46,125 nt of DNA from Polyangiaceae bacterium (GTDB taxonomy: Bacteria; Myxococcota_A; Polyangia; Polyangiales; Polyangiaceae). The notes beneath the pieces are model-generated. The model made no database searches. It saw nothing but the letters and a program-made list of their open reading frames with translations, and was not told where the DNA came from. Of this stretch, positions 20,380-29,330 are shown one piece after another. Location: contig JAICQL010000038.1 of NCBI GenBank assembly GCA_025937895.1, forward strand, positions 1 through 46,125. Reading direction: 5' to 3'. The stretch's first letter is position 1. Every line of letters starts with the position of its first letter. Both the position numbers and the translations under genes were made by a program.

Positions 20380-20973
20380 TGCAACCTCCGTACTGTGTCG
20401 ACGCTCCGCAAACAGTCAGCGAGTCCTTCGCCCTTTGCAAGCGCGACTCTTTCGCGCTCGTTTGCCCCCGGGGACCCTTTGAGCAACAGCGCTCGACGTA
20501 TCAACAGGAGCCTTTGAGACAAAGACCAATTCACTGCTGCGAGCCGAGAGACTGCCGCCCATGCGGCGCGCATCATGCGCGGAACGTAGAATCGTTTCCA
20601 GAAAGATCCTCACGCAAAGCTCTTTCAAAGTGATTCGCCGCTGTGCGGCATGTTCGCTTGCCTCGTGCAGCACCTACATCACCCGCACCAGCAATGAGAA
20701 AAGAGCGGTGGATTTGGCGCTCTGCGTCGATCGTCGAGTGGCGATTCGACGGAATCCAGCCGTGTACAGTTACATATTCACGCGAGCGCCGAGCCCGCGG
20801 CGCTACGCGGGATTTCCGTGCAAAATCAGCCATTCGAGCCCTGCGTCGCGAAGGCTCGGCAACCGCTGCTGAGCGGGACAGCAGGTGTTTCATCCGGCGG
20901 ACCACCGCCGTGGCGCCGCCGCCGGGCCCCGCGAGTCCCTTCCGCGCCGCGGCGGAGCCTGCGCAGCCCGGGC
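20380..20973. other. Long upstream region of the TonB receptor gene
   Basis: A 594-base stretch with the GGAGG ribosome site of the receptor at its left end. Base composition is more mixed than in the neighbouring genes, with A/T-richer patches near 20590-20620 and 20760-20780. Open frames on both strands lack family features. I see no gene, repeat or terminator that I would defend; the length suggests a regulated promoter. Confidence 0.45.
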
Positions 20974-21603
20974 TCAGCCGCCGTGATGGCGCTGCCAGAC
21001 TGCTTGCAGCCCCGGACGGCGGGCGATCGCCGCCACGATGGCCTCGACCTTCGGCAGCTCGCGGGCGCGCCAGTCCGCCTCCAGGCACCAGCGGCTCAGC
21101 ACCGCCAGGTAGAAGTCAGTCACGCACGGCCCGCTCGGCAGCAGCCAGGGCTCGCCCGAGACGGCAGCCTCGACCAGCCGCCAGCGCTGGCGCCAGAGCT
21201 CGAGCGCTGCCTGCCGCACGCCGGGCGCGCTCGCTTCATCCGGCGCGAAGCGGCGCGGATAGTCGCAGATCTCGATCAGAGGATACAGCTCTGCCGCCAG
21301 AAAGGCGAGCCAGCGTAGCGCCTGCGCGCGCTCCGGCGTGCCGCGCGCGGGCAGCAGCCGTGCCTCCGGGTGCCGCTCGTCCAGCACCAGTAGGATCGCC
21401 ACGGACTCCGTCAGCACCTCGCCGGCAGGCGTGAGCAAGGTGGGCAGCTTGCGCTGCGGATTGAGGCTCGCATACGCGGCGCCGCGCTGCTCCTCGGCGC
21501 TCAGCGAGACATTCACCCACTCATACGCCAGCCCGCCCTCGACGAGCGCCAGCTCCACGATGCCGGCGCCGCTACCGTTCTCCCCGTACAGTCGATAGCT
21601 CAT
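20974..21603 (-). CDS. Glutathione S-transferase family protein
   Basis: A 209-residue GST-fold protein. The N-terminal thioredoxin-like domain (1-80) starts MSYRLYGENGSGAGIVELAL and holds the conserved NPQRKLPTLLTPAGEVLTES, where the cis-Pro and ESVA bind glutathione in relatives. The helical C-terminal domain (90-205) includes GEPWLLPSGPCVTDFYLAVL, the usual N-capping Asp region. It resembles cytosolic GSTs of the YfcF/beta-like groups. The usual catalytic Ser/Cys position has GSGAG, so a Ser may serve. It may be detoxification; substrate unknown. Confidence 0.88.
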   Translation of the reverse strand: MSYRLYGENGSGAGIVELALVEGGLAYEWVNVSLSAEEQRGAAYASLNPQRKLPTLLTPAGEVLTESVAILLVLDERHPEARLLPARGTPERAQALRWLAFLAAELYPLIEICDYPRRFAPDEASAPGVRQAALELWRQRWRLVEAAVSGEPWLLPSGPCVTDFYLAVLSRWCLEADWRARELPKVEAIVAAIARRPGLQAVWQRHHGG

Positions 21604-21692
21604 CCAGCGGCCATACGCCGGACGGCAGCAGGAGACCAGCCCCTAGTGGCCCCCCCCGCGGAGGCGGGCGCGGATCACCAGCGCCTGGCGCC

Positions 21693-22049
21693 TCAGCGCA
21701 GCTCGAGCAGCTCGACCTCGAACAGGAGCGTGGCATTGGGCGGGATGACGCCGCCCGCGCCGCGCGCGCCATAGCCCAGCTCCGGCGGGATCAGCAGCGT
21801 GCGCTTGCCGCCGACCTTCATGCTGGCCACGCCTTCGTCCCAGCCCTTGATCACGCGACCCTCACCGAGCGGAAACGAAAATGGCCGCCCGCGGTCCAGC
21901 GAGCTGTCAAACTTTGCGCCTTTTTGACCATCGACCCACAGCCAGCCCGTGTAGTGCATCACGCAGGTCTGGCCCGCCGCGGGGCTGGCCCCGTTACCGA
22001 CCAGCGTGTCTTCGAAGGAAAGTCCACTCGCGCTCTTGGTCATGCTCAT
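21693..22049 (-). CDS. FKBP-type peptidyl-prolyl isomerase
   Basis: A 118-residue single-domain FKBP that speeds cis-trans isomerisation of prolyl bonds. The ATG at 22049 is chosen because the FKBP domain begins a few residues later; the frame is open to 22088. Signature residues are all present: [57 protein letters not shown] and [17 protein letters not shown]. There is no signal peptide, so it is cytosolic. Its start overlaps the stop of the upstream broken lipoprotein frame by ATGA. Confidence 0.94.
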   Translation of the reverse strand: MSMTKSASGLSFEDTLVGNGASPAAGQTCVMHYTGWLWVDGQKGAKFDSSLDRGRPFSFPLGEGRVIKGWDEGVASMKVGGKRTLLIPPELGYGARGAGGVIPPNATLLFEVELLELR

Positions 22050-22495
22050 CGGGGCACTGTAACGGACACCGGCTCGAGACGGGAGCAAAACCTCGATACG
22101 CTGTTGCCGCTACCCTGCGGCCCTGCCCGCCGGGGTGCGCCAGTGCCGCGCGCGCGGATGCGGCAGCGCGAGGTGTACGCGGCGGCAGACAAGAACGCCT
22201 CTTGCACGCGGATGGCCGCCGGGATCAGCTGTCGCCGCTCCGGCGGCTCGGAGCGCGCACGCAGCAGGAACGGAGTGCCGATCTTCTGGTAGCCCAGGCG
22301 CACCACGCGCTGGCCGCTCGGCGCGGGAGCAGCTGCGGTCGTGGTCTGGGCCGTGGGCTCGGACCGGCAAGCCAGCAACCCCAGCAGCAGCACTGCCCAG
22401 GACAGCAAGCGGAGCGGAGCGCTCCGCGCGAGCGGGCGCGACGGCTCCGTCACGGGCGGGGGACGAGCGGGCAGCGGCAGGACACAGGCTTGCAC
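22046..22495 (-). pseudogene. Remnant of a sulfonate-type ABC binding lipoprotein
   Basis: A 149-codon frame. The first part looks real: a basic leader, a lipoprotein signal (LLSWAVLLLGLLAC) and, after a short Thr/Ala linker, RVVRLGYQKIGTPFLLRARS, the opening of SsuA/NitT-type substrate-binding proteins. These are normally about 320 residues. From about residue 95 the sequence turns Arg/Ala/Gly-rich without family features and stops, so most of the gene seems to be missing. No permease or ATPase genes are adjacent. The ATGA overlap with the FKBP gene could be chance or could mean the short frame is still translated. Confidence 0.5.
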
Positions 22496-22677
22496 ACATT
22501 CTCCTGATCGCTGCTTTCAGCACGTGCGATGCCAACTATGTTGGCGCGCGACCATCGTGAAGAGTGCTGCGATTTTTCAGGCGCACCCCCCATTCTCGGG
22601 AGGCTACCTGCTCCGCGAGCAGCAGCTCGGCTGCAACGAGTGCTGCTCCGACAACACTCGCGCGCCAGCGAGGGCTG

Positions 22678-23943
22678 ATGGCGGCTGACCCCGAGCGCTC
22701 CCGGCGGCGCGCCTTCGGCGTGCTCGCCGTGCCGGGCTTTCGCCCGTACCTGGCCACGTTTTTCCTGACGATGATGGCCGACAACGTGGAGCACGTCATC
22801 AGCTACTGGCTGATGTTTCAGAAGTTCCAGTCGGCAGCCCTGGGCGGCTTTGCCGTGGTGTCTCACTGGCTACCGTTTCTCGCCTTCTCGCTGCCGGTCG
22901 GCGCGCTCAATGACCGCTTCGACTCACGCCGGCTGATCCAGCTGGGCGGGGCACTGTTTCTCCTGGTGTCCGCCGCCTGGGGCTACTTCTTCCTCACGGA
23001 CACGCTGCAGATGTGGCACGCGATGGTGCTGCTGGTGTTGCACGGCTGCGCAGGGGTGTTCTGGAGCACGTCCAGCCAGATGCTGCTGTATGACATCGTC
23101 GGCCCCGCCGAGCTGAAGAGCGCGGTTCGACTGAACGCCACGGCGCGCTACCTGGGCGTGCTGGTGGGCCCGGGCGTGGGCAGCCTGGTGATGCTCAGCC
23201 TGGGCCCGATGCGCGGTATCTTCCTGAACACGCTGTTCTACCTGCCGCTGTTGTCGTGGCTGGCACGCGCCCCGTATGGCCGCCACTATCGGGCCGCGAG
23301 CGCTGCAGGCGTGCAGCACGCGGGGCCGCAGCGCGCGGTCCGGGGCCTCGCGGACGTGCTGGATACCCTGCGCCAGGTGCGCGGGGTGCCGGCGCTGAGC
23401 AGCATGTTGCTCCTGGCGGGGGCCGCCTCCTTCTTCGTGGGTAACAGCTATCAGGCGCAGATGCCTGGCTTTGCGCGAGACCTCGGCCACGGCGACCCGG
23501 GCTTCGCCTACACCGCGCTGCTCGGCGCCGATGCTGCCGGCGCGCTGCTGGCGGGGCTGGTGCTGGAGAGCAGCGGGCGGGTCTTCGACACGCGCGCCGT
23601 CACCGCGCTGCGGCTGGCGCTGTGCTGGGCGGCGGCGCTCGTGGCCTTCGCCCTCACCCGTCGCTTCGGGCTGGCGCTGCCGCTGCTCTTTCTGGCGGGC
23701 TTCTTCGAGCTCTCCTTCAGCAGCCTGGCCCAGACCCTGGTACAGATGCACGCGCCGGAGGAGATCCGCGGCCGCGTGCTGGGCCTGTTCGGCATGGCCA
23801 GCTCCGGGCTGCGCACGTTCAGCGGGTTGACGGTGGGCCTGGCGGGCAGCATCAGCAACATCCACACCTCCCTCGCCTGCTCTGCGCTGGTCTTTCTGCT
23901 GGCGACCGGCTGGCACCTGCTGGCACGGCGCAGCGCAGACTAG
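22678..23943 (+). CDS. MFS transporter (EntS-like, MFS_3 group)
   Basis: A 421-residue inner-membrane transporter with about 12 helices. The ATG at 22678 is chosen because the first conserved helix begins soon after (GFRPYLATFFLTMMADNVEH); the frame is open from 22564. MFS features are LNDRFDSRRLIQLGG (loop 2-3), SAVRLNATARYLGVLVGPGV (helix 5 motif) and EEIRGRVLGLFGMASSGLRT. Relatives export siderophores or drugs, but the substrate here is unknown. It converges on the carotenoid operon with 42 bases between stops. Confidence 0.88.
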   Translation: MAADPERSRRRAFGVLAVPGFRPYLATFFLTMMADNVEHVISYWLMFQKFQSAALGGFAVVSHWLPFLAFSLPVGALNDRFDSRRLIQLGGALFLLVSAAWGYFFLTDTLQMWHAMVLLVLHGCAGVFWSTSSQMLLYDIVGPAELKSAVRLNATARYLGVLVGPGVGSLVMLSLGPMRGIFLNTLFYLPLLSWLARAPYGRHYRAASAAGVQHAGPQRAVRGLADVLDTLRQVRGVPALSSMLLLAGAASFFVGNSYQAQMPGFARDLGHGDPGFAYTALLGADAAGALLAGLVLESSGRVFDTRAVTALRLALCWAAALVAFALTRRFGLALPLLFLAGFFELSFSSLAQTLVQMHAPEEIRGRVLGLFGMASSGLRTFSGLTVGLAGSISNIHTSLACSALVFLLATGWHLLARRSAD

Positions 23944-23985
23944 CGGCGGCATACAGCGCAGGCGCGCCCGCGCGGCACGCTGGGC

Positions 23986-24567
23986 TCACAGCCCGAGCGC
24001 GTTCACTGCCTCGGGCACGCCCGTGTAGCCCTGAAAGTACCAGACCCACCAGGCGAGCATCATCACCCCGTGGCCGACGAAGATGCCGACATGGCTGCAC
24101 ATCTCCACGCGGTCGGAGTGCTTCTGCACGTAGCGGCGCCAGTGAAAGGCCTCATCGATCAGGCTGTACACGAACGAGAGCACCGTCAGCACCAGCGCCG
24201 GGATCCAGAACGCAGGCTGCGAGTGCGCCGCGCACAGCAGCACGCAGCTGGCGATGCCGCAGGCGATGGTAATGCCGTGCACGAGGCCCTCGGCGGCCTG
24301 GATCTCCCGCTTGTACACCGTGCGATGGCCCACGGTATCCACTGCAATGCTGAGCGCGAAGATCAGGGCGCCTGCCGGCACCCAGTAGGCCACGGCTGGA
24401 AATGGTGCGCCCGCCGAGCGCCCCGCGAACAGAAAGCCACCGGTGGCCAGCACCAGCCCGAACATCAGCCCCACCCAGGCGACATAAATGGCCCAGTCTG
24501 TGCCGTCGAACTCGCGCACGCGCCCGACGTAGACGCGCAGCTCAGAGAGGAATGAGCTCTGCTCCAT
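23986..24567 (-). CDS. Unrecognised polytopic membrane protein of the carotenoid operon
   Basis: A 193-residue integral membrane protein with about five hydrophobic helices. It is last in the crtY-E-I-B operon and overlaps the 3' end of crtB by 26 bases, so it is very likely co-expressed with it. I do not recognise a family. Four [D/E]xxxH motifs stand out: D77-x3-H81, E93-x3-H97, D138-x3-H142 and E155-x3-H159, with H150 and H166 close by. They sit in or beside helices, a layout that could bind two metal ions as in membrane di-iron oxygenases. The sequence does not match the HxxxH patterns of CrtZ, CrtW or CrtR. A role in carotenoid hydroxylation or ketolation is an inference from context and motifs only. 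Confidence 0.72.
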   Translation of the reverse strand: MEQSSFLSELRVYVGRVREFDGTDWAIYVAWVGLMFGLVLATGGFLFAGRSAGAPFPAVAYWVPAGALIFALSIAVDTVGHRTVYKREIQAAEGLVHGITIACGIASCVLLCAAHSQPAFWIPALVLTVLSFVYSLIDEAFHWRRYVQKHSDRVEMCSHVGIFVGHGVMMLAWWVWYFQGYTGVPEAVNALGL

Positions 24568-25513
24568 CCAGCACCGTATCCAGCTGCGCCGCCCGGAACT
24601 TGCCGCGGCGGCTGAGTTGCACCGTGGTGAGCGCCGCACGGGCGCACAGCCAGAGCTTGCGCGAGCGCGGCACGACAGCGCGGGGCGCTCGCGGATCCCA
24701 GCCGTTGCGCGCCAGCTCGGGCCCGATCGCCGAGTAGATGCGGCGGGCCGCGTTGACGGCCAGCGCGCTGCGCAACGACAGATACTCGAGGCCGCGATCG
24801 CTCGAGGCGTAGTAACGCTCCGCCAGCTCCAGCAGCTCGCGGATGGCGCGGCGGCACGCGCCCGTGGCTGCCTCGGGAAAGGGCCCGCCCAGCTCTCGCG
24901 CCAGGCCCCCCGCGCCATGCCGGCGCAAGAGCTCGTCCGGAAGATAGAGGCGCCCGCGCTGCCAGTCCTCCGCCACGTCGCGGCAGACGTTGGTGAGCTG
25001 CATCGCCAGCCCCAGGTGCGCAGCAGGCCGCAGCGCGGCAGGGCTGCTCACCCCGAGCACGTGGCACATCATCAGGCCCACGCTGGCGGCCACCCGGTAA
25101 CAGTACCAGAGCAGCTCGTCGCAGCCGTGATAGCGGTGCTGCGCCACATCCATCTCCATGCCCGCCAGCAACTCCGCCGGATACTGGCGCGGGATGCCAG
25201 TGGTGTGCAGCACCTTGCGGATCTCGGTCAGCTCCGGCTCGGCGGGCTCCGGCCCGGAGTAGAGCGAGCTCAGCTCGCTGCGGAGCCGCTCCAGCGCCTC
25301 CAGCGACGAACCGCCGTCGCTCTCGTCGATGGCATCGTCCACTCGCCGGCACCAGGCGTACAGGAGCGCCGCGTCGCGCGCAGCTCGCGCAGGCAGGAGC
25401 CGGGATGCCAGGGCAAAGCTCTTGGAGTGGCGCTCGATGGCCGCCCGCGGAGCGACGCTGTCGACCCGCGGAGAGACGCCAGCGGCGCGCGGCGACCAGC
25501 TGGCCACGCTCAC
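24542..25513 (-). CDS. crtB: Phytoene synthase
   Basis: Condenses two geranylgeranyl diphosphates head-to-head into phytoene. It is 323 residues from the GTG at 25513, which overlaps the crtI stop as GTGA. The frame continues far upstream to 26101, but that part is antisense-like and inside crtI. Squalene/phytoene synthase marks are SFALASRLLPARAARDAALL, the first Asp motif VDDAIDES, and the second NVCRDVAEDWQRGRLYLP. Expected length is about 300-320, which fits. Translational coupling with crtI fits joint synthesis. Confidence 0.93.
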   Translation of the reverse strand: MSVASWSPRAAGVSPRVDSVAPRAAIERHSKSFALASRLLPARAARDAALLYAWCRRVDDAIDESDGGSSLEALERLRSELSSLYSGPEPAEPELTEIRKVLHTTGIPRQYPAELLAGMEMDVAQHRYHGCDELLWYCYRVAASVGLMMCHVLGVSSPAALRPAAHLGLAMQLTNVCRDVAEDWQRGRLYLPDELLRRHGAGGLARELGGPFPEAATGACRRAIRELLELAERYYASSDRGLEYLSLRSALAVNAARRIYSAIGPELARNGWDPRAPRAVVPRSRKLWLCARAALTTVQLSRRGKFRAAQLDTVLDGAELIPL

Positions 25514-27033
25514 GCCGCCGGCTCCAGCGCAGGCTCGCCCAGCATCAGCCCGACGGTGGCCTTGGCCGAGTTGATGACCCCGGGCAGCCCGGCGCCGGGA
25601 TGGGTGCCCGCGCCCACGATGAACAGCCCCGGGATCCTGGGGTCCCGGTTGTGCGGGCGAAACCAGGCGCTCTGGGTCAGGCGCGGCGCCAGGGAGAAGG
25701 CCGAGCCGTGGTACGCTGCCAGCTCCTGCGCGAAGCTCTGCGGCGTGATGAAGCGCTGCGTGACCAGGCGGCCGCGCAGCCCCGGCAGCACGCGGCGCTC
25801 CAGCTCCGCCAGGATGCGCTCCGCGTAGCGCGGCCCCTCGCTGCTCCAGTCGATGGCCGCCTTGCCCAAATGCGGCACTGGGCTGAGCACGTAGAATGCC
25901 GCGTGCCCCGCGGGCGCCATGCCCGGATCGGTGACGCACGGCGCATGCAGGTACAGGCTGAAGTCGTCCGGCAGGCGGCGACCGGCAAAGATCTCGCGCA
26001 GCAGCTCGCGGTAGCGTGGCCCGAACAGCACGGTGTGATGCGCGACGTCTGGGTAGCTGCCGCTGACCCCGAAGTAGAGCACGAACAGCGACATCGACCA
26101 CTCCAGCCGCTCGAGGCGACGCGCCATCTGCGCAGCGGCAGGGTGCCCGCGATACAGCTGCTCATACGTGTGATACAGATCGGCGTTGGAGACCACCCGC
26201 TCGAACGTCTCCACCTCGCCCGCGAGGTGCACGCGATGCACGCTGCGGCCGCCCTCTTCCACCACCTCCACCCTCTGCACGGGCGTGCTCAGCCGCAGCA
26301 CGCCACCCTGGCGCTGGAACAGCTGCACCAGCGCCCGCACCAGCGCGCCCGTGCCGCCGCGCGGGAAAAAGACCCCCCACTTGCGCTCCAGGTGATGGAT
26401 GAGCGTGTAGATCGCGCTGGTGTCGAACGGATTGCCACCGACCAGCAGCGAGTGAAAGCTGAGCGCCTGCCGCAGCCGCTCGTCTCTCACGAAGCGGGCC
26501 ACGGTGGCGTACACCGAGCGATCGGCGCGCAGCCAGGCCAGGTCGGGCGCCACCCGCAGCATGTCCGAGAAGCGCAGGAAGGGGGTGGCCGCGAGCTGCT
26601 CGTAGCCCCGGGCGAAGACGCGCCGCGAGTAGTCGAGGAAGCGCTCATAGCCGCGCGCGTCCGCGCTGCTGCGCGCGGCGATCTGCGCGAGCATCTGATC
26701 GCCGGAGCCCCCATAGTCGAAGCGCTCGCCGTCGGGCCAGAGCAGGCGATAGAAGGGCGACACGGGCAGCAGCTCGACGTGCTCGGCCAGGCGCTCGCCG
26801 GCCACCTCGAAGAGCTCCTCCAGGCAGTGCGGCGCGGTGATGACGGTCGGGCCAGCGTCGAACGTGAAGCCGTCCTGCTCGTACACGTAGGCGCGCCCGC
26901 CGGGTTTGTCGCGCGCCTCGTACAGCACCACCTGCTGCCCGGCTGCCTGCAGCCGGATGGCTGCCGCGATGCCGCCGAAGCCGCTGCCGATCACCGCCAC
27001 CTTCCCACGCGCAGCCAGCCGGGGGTCAGACAT
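25510..27033 (-). CDS. crtI: Phytoene desaturase
   Basis: FAD-dependent desaturase converting phytoene to lycopene or a shorter-desaturated product. It is 507 residues from the ATG at 27033, which overlaps the crtE stop by 8 bases; a 10-residue longer frame is possible. The N-terminal dinucleotide fold VAVIGSGFGGIAAAIRLQAA is followed by LYEARDKPGGRAYV and FTFDAGPTVIT. The C-terminal bacterial desaturase signature is GLFIVGAGTHPGAGLPGVIN. Full length for CrtI. Position between crtE and crtB supports four-step desaturation to lycopene, the substrate of CrtY; step number cannot be read from sequence. Confidence 0.95.
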   Translation of the reverse strand: MSDPRLAARGKVAVIGSGFGGIAAAIRLQAAGQQVVLYEARDKPGGRAYVYEQDGFTFDAGPTVITAPHCLEELFEVAGERLAEHVELLPVSPFYRLLWPDGERFDYGGSGDQMLAQIAARSSADARGYERFLDYSRRVFARGYEQLAATPFLRFSDMLRVAPDLAWLRADRSVYATVARFVRDERLRQALSFHSLLVGGNPFDTSAIYTLIHHLERKWGVFFPRGGTGALVRALVQLFQRQGGVLRLSTPVQRVEVVEEGGRSVHRVHLAGEVETFERVVSNADLYHTYEQLYRGHPAAAQMARRLERLEWSMSLFVLYFGVSGSYPDVAHHTVLFGPRYRELLREIFAGRRLPDDFSLYLHAPCVTDPGMAPAGHAAFYVLSPVPHLGKAAIDWSSEGPRYAERILAELERRVLPGLRGRLVTQRFITPQSFAQELAAYHGSAFSLAPRLTQSAWFRPHNRDPRIPGLFIVGAGTHPGAGLPGVINSAKATVGLMLGEPALEPAA

Positions 27034-28063
27034 AGCTGCGCTCCATGCGCTGCAGCTCCGCACGCAACGCCAGCAGCGCCGGCGCAGGGCCCGTCACGGC
27101 GCGCAGGCGCACGAAGCTCTCGTGCAGGTGGCGCCGCACGCGCACCCTGCCCGAACCGTGCAGCTGCTCGCGCAGGCTGCGTGCCAGCAACTCCGGGGGC
27201 AGCTCGCGCGCGGCCACGCGGCGACCCATGGCGCGCAGCGGCTCGTGCTGCTCCGGCCCCAGCTCCGCGCTGAGCCACGCCCAGGGCCAGGTGGGGCGGC
27301 CCAGCAGCAGGTCCTCGTGACCCTTGTGACAGCGCTGCTCGCTGAGCAGCCCGCCCACGTCATCCAGCATCTGCAGCGCCACGCCCGTCTCTCGCCCGAA
27401 GCGGGCCAGCTCCTCGATCAGCGCCGGCGCCGCGCCTGCCGCGACCGCGCCCAGCACCGCCGCCAGCTCCATCAAGGCGCCGGTCTTCAGCTCGGCGGTG
27501 GCGCGCACCACCCGCGGGATCTCCCCCTGCGCGAGCTCGTACACGTTGGCCGTCAAATCCAGGCTCTGACCGTGGTGGCAGCGCAGCAACGTGCGCAGGC
27601 ACCAGCGATGCAGCGAGAGCTGCGCGGAGTCGTCGAGCGGCAGCTCCTGCACCAGCGAGAGCGCCCAGAAGTACATCCAGTTGGCCGCGTTCAGCGCCAC
27701 GGGCACGCCGTGCAGCACATGCAGGGCCGGCGCGCCGCGGCGCGAGCTGGAGGCGTCCTCGATGTCATCGACGATCAACGAGCCGGCGTGCAAGATCTCC
27801 ACCATGGCGTCGAGCTGCTCGGGGCAACGGCCGCCGCCGCCGGCCAGCTCGTAGCAGCGCGCGAGCAGGCCCGCGCGCAGCGCCTTGCCCGGGCGCTCCA
27901 CGAAATCGCGCACGGGGCCGTGCAGGGCGCGCTGCCAGAGCGACTCGCCCAGCGCCGCGGACTCTGGCCCGAGCAGCGCGGCCAGCGCGCGCTCGGAGAA
28001 GTGAGCGTCCAGCAGGCGCCGCAAGGGATGCTGGCTGGGCTCGGCGAGCATCGGATCGTTCAT
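27026..28063 (-). CDS. crtE: Geranylgeranyl diphosphate synthase
   Basis: Isoprenyl diphosphate synthase making the C20 precursor. It is 345 residues from the ATG at 28063, coupled by ATGA to crtY; a longer frame to 28123 lies inside crtY. The first Asp-rich motif is intact (HAGSLIVDDIEDASSSRRG). The second region reads LQMLDDVGGLLSEQ, so the usual DDxxD is DDVGG with the last Asp replaced. Active synthases with altered second motifs exist, but activity should not be taken for granted. Cluster position strongly supports the crtE assignment. Confidence 0.9.
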   Translation of the reverse strand: MNDPMLAEPSQHPLRRLLDAHFSERALAALLGPESAALGESLWQRALHGPVRDFVERPGKALRAGLLARCYELAGGGGRCPEQLDAMVEILHAGSLIVDDIEDASSSRRGAPALHVLHGVPVALNAANWMYFWALSLVQELPLDDSAQLSLHRWCLRTLLRCHHGQSLDLTANVYELAQGEIPRVVRATAELKTGALMELAAVLGAVAAGAAPALIEELARFGRETGVALQMLDDVGGLLSEQRCHKGHEDLLLGRPTWPWAWLSAELGPEQHEPLRAMGRRVAARELPPELLARSLREQLHGSGRVRVRRHLHESFVRLRAVTGPAPALLALRAELQRMERSYV

Positions 28064-29295
28064 GCAGGGGCTCCCCCGGCGAGCCAGCGACGCATGGAGA
28101 AGCCCCGCGGAGGACGGCCGCAAATGATCCGCGCGCGATCCGAGGCGAGGGTCTCCAGCGCGTAGAAGCGCCGGATTGTGCTCTGTGGCAGGCCATAGAA
28201 GCGCTCGAGCACGTGATAGCGCTCCTCGGGTGCAAACGCGCCGAACAACATCCGGTTCAGCAGCAAGCAGAAGCGCACCTGGCGCGCATGCGCCGCGCGC
28301 CAGCGCTGGTAGTCGGCGCCCAGCGCGGCGGCCGCTGGCCGCGCCGCAAGGAAGGCGGCGAAGCGCAGCGCCACTGGCATCGAGTAGCCGGTGGTCGGGT
28401 GAAACAGCCCGCCCGCATAACCCGCGCAGACCAGCCCAGCAGGTGAGGCGGGCTCGGGCAGCTCGGAGGGCAGCGGCAAGACGCCGTGCTCCTCTCGCAG
28501 CACGGAGCGCACCTGCATGCCGCGGCCGGCGGCATATGCGAGCACGCGCTCGCGCAGCAGCGGCCGATCCAGCTCGGGGCTGGTCGAATAGTAGGTGTCC
28601 TCCACCAGCACCCGCGCGGGCGCCCAGGGCAACACGTACACGAAGCGAAAGCCGTCGAGCTGAGGCACGCTGGCATCCATCAGCAGCGGCAGCTCCGGCG
28701 CCGTGCCGCTCGAGAGCTCCAGCTCCAACCCCAGGAACTTCTGATAACCGGCGGCTCGCGCGGCCAGCTGCCCGGGCCCCCGCGCATCCACCAGCAGCTG
28801 CCCGTGGACGGCCGCGCCGCCCTGCAGCACGGCGCGACCGGGCTCCACCGCCAGTACGTTGGCGGTCAAGAGCCGCGCAGCGGGTGCCGATGCGAAGCGG
28901 CTCGAGAGCGCGCGGCGCAAGCCAGCGCTGGTGAGGGCGAGGTATGCGCTCGGCAAGCGACGCCTCGCGCGCGGAAAGATCACGTCGTGAGCCGGCCAGC
29001 GGCGCTCCATCAGGCTCGCCACCACCGAGGAGAGCTCAGCCGGGACATCCCCTTCGTGCAGGCACCAGGTGTGATTGCCACCGAGCTCTGGCTCGCGCTC
29101 GATCAGGGTGAGCCGCGTGTCGGGACGGCGCTCGAGCAGCGCCAGCGCGATCAAGGCGTTCTGCAGGCCACCACCCACGAGGACGTATTCGTCCCGTTCA
29201 TCCCTCGCCACTGGCTCGAGGCGCTCTGCCACGGCGTGGTTGAGCTGCGCGCCATCATTGGCCTCCTCACTGGAGCCGGCACGCTCGCTAACCAC
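28060..29295 (-). CDS. crtY: Lycopene cyclase (CrtY type)
   Basis: FAD-binding cyclase closing beta rings on lycopene. It is 411 residues from the GTG at 29295, with AGG six bases upstream; the frame is open further, without start evidence. The dinucleotide fold is VLVGGGLQNALIALALLERR, followed by ELGGNHTWCLHE, a CrtY hallmark. VLVEDTYYSTS and REEHGVLPLP match the conserved catalytic segments, and AGYAGGLFHPTTGYSMPVAL lies near the C-terminus. It is first of the five-gene operon. One or two rings cannot be told. Confidence 0.92.
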   Translation of the reverse strand: MVSERAGSSEEANDGAQLNHAVAERLEPVARDERDEYVLVGGGLQNALIALALLERRPDTRLTLIEREPELGGNHTWCLHEGDVPAELSSVVASLMERRWPAHDVIFPRARRRLPSAYLALTSAGLRRALSSRFASAPAARLLTANVLAVEPGRAVLQGGAAVHGQLLVDARGPGQLAARAAGYQKFLGLELELSSGTAPELPLLMDASVPQLDGFRFVYVLPWAPARVLVEDTYYSTSPELDRPLLRERVLAYAAGRGMQVRSVLREEHGVLPLPSELPEPASPAGLVCAGYAGGLFHPTTGYSMPVALRFAAFLAARPAAAALGADYQRWRAAHARQVRFCLLLNRMLFGAFAPEERYHVLERFYGLPQSTIRRFYALETLASDRARIICGRPPRGFSMRRWLAGGAPA

Positions 29296-29302
29296 ACTAC
29301 AC

Positions 29303-29330
29303 CTCGTAGGAGCGCTACAATTATCGTCAA
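29303..29330 (-). promoter_or_regulatory. Candidate promoter of the carotenoid operon
   Basis: TTGACG (29325-29330), a 16-base spacer and TACGAG (29303-29308) on the minus strand, just before the crtY start. The -35 is good and the -10 weak, and it also overlaps the crtY ribosome site, so it may be a decoy. The A/T-rich ATAATTGTAG inside could be a regulator site. Confidence 0.35.

Noticed and set aside
18244..20517. A 757-codon plus-strand frame opposite the TonB receptor
   Set aside because: Its Arg/Val/His-rich translation lacks domain features and mirrors the GC-rich codons of the receptor, which has a full set of family motifs.
20573..21088. A 171-codon minus-strand frame in and before the GST gene
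   Set aside because: Arg/Ala-rich with no domain. It overlaps the GST gene in another frame.
25514..26101. N-terminal extension of crtB
   Set aside because: It lies inside crtI and has no phytoene synthase features. The GTG at 25513 gives the normal length.
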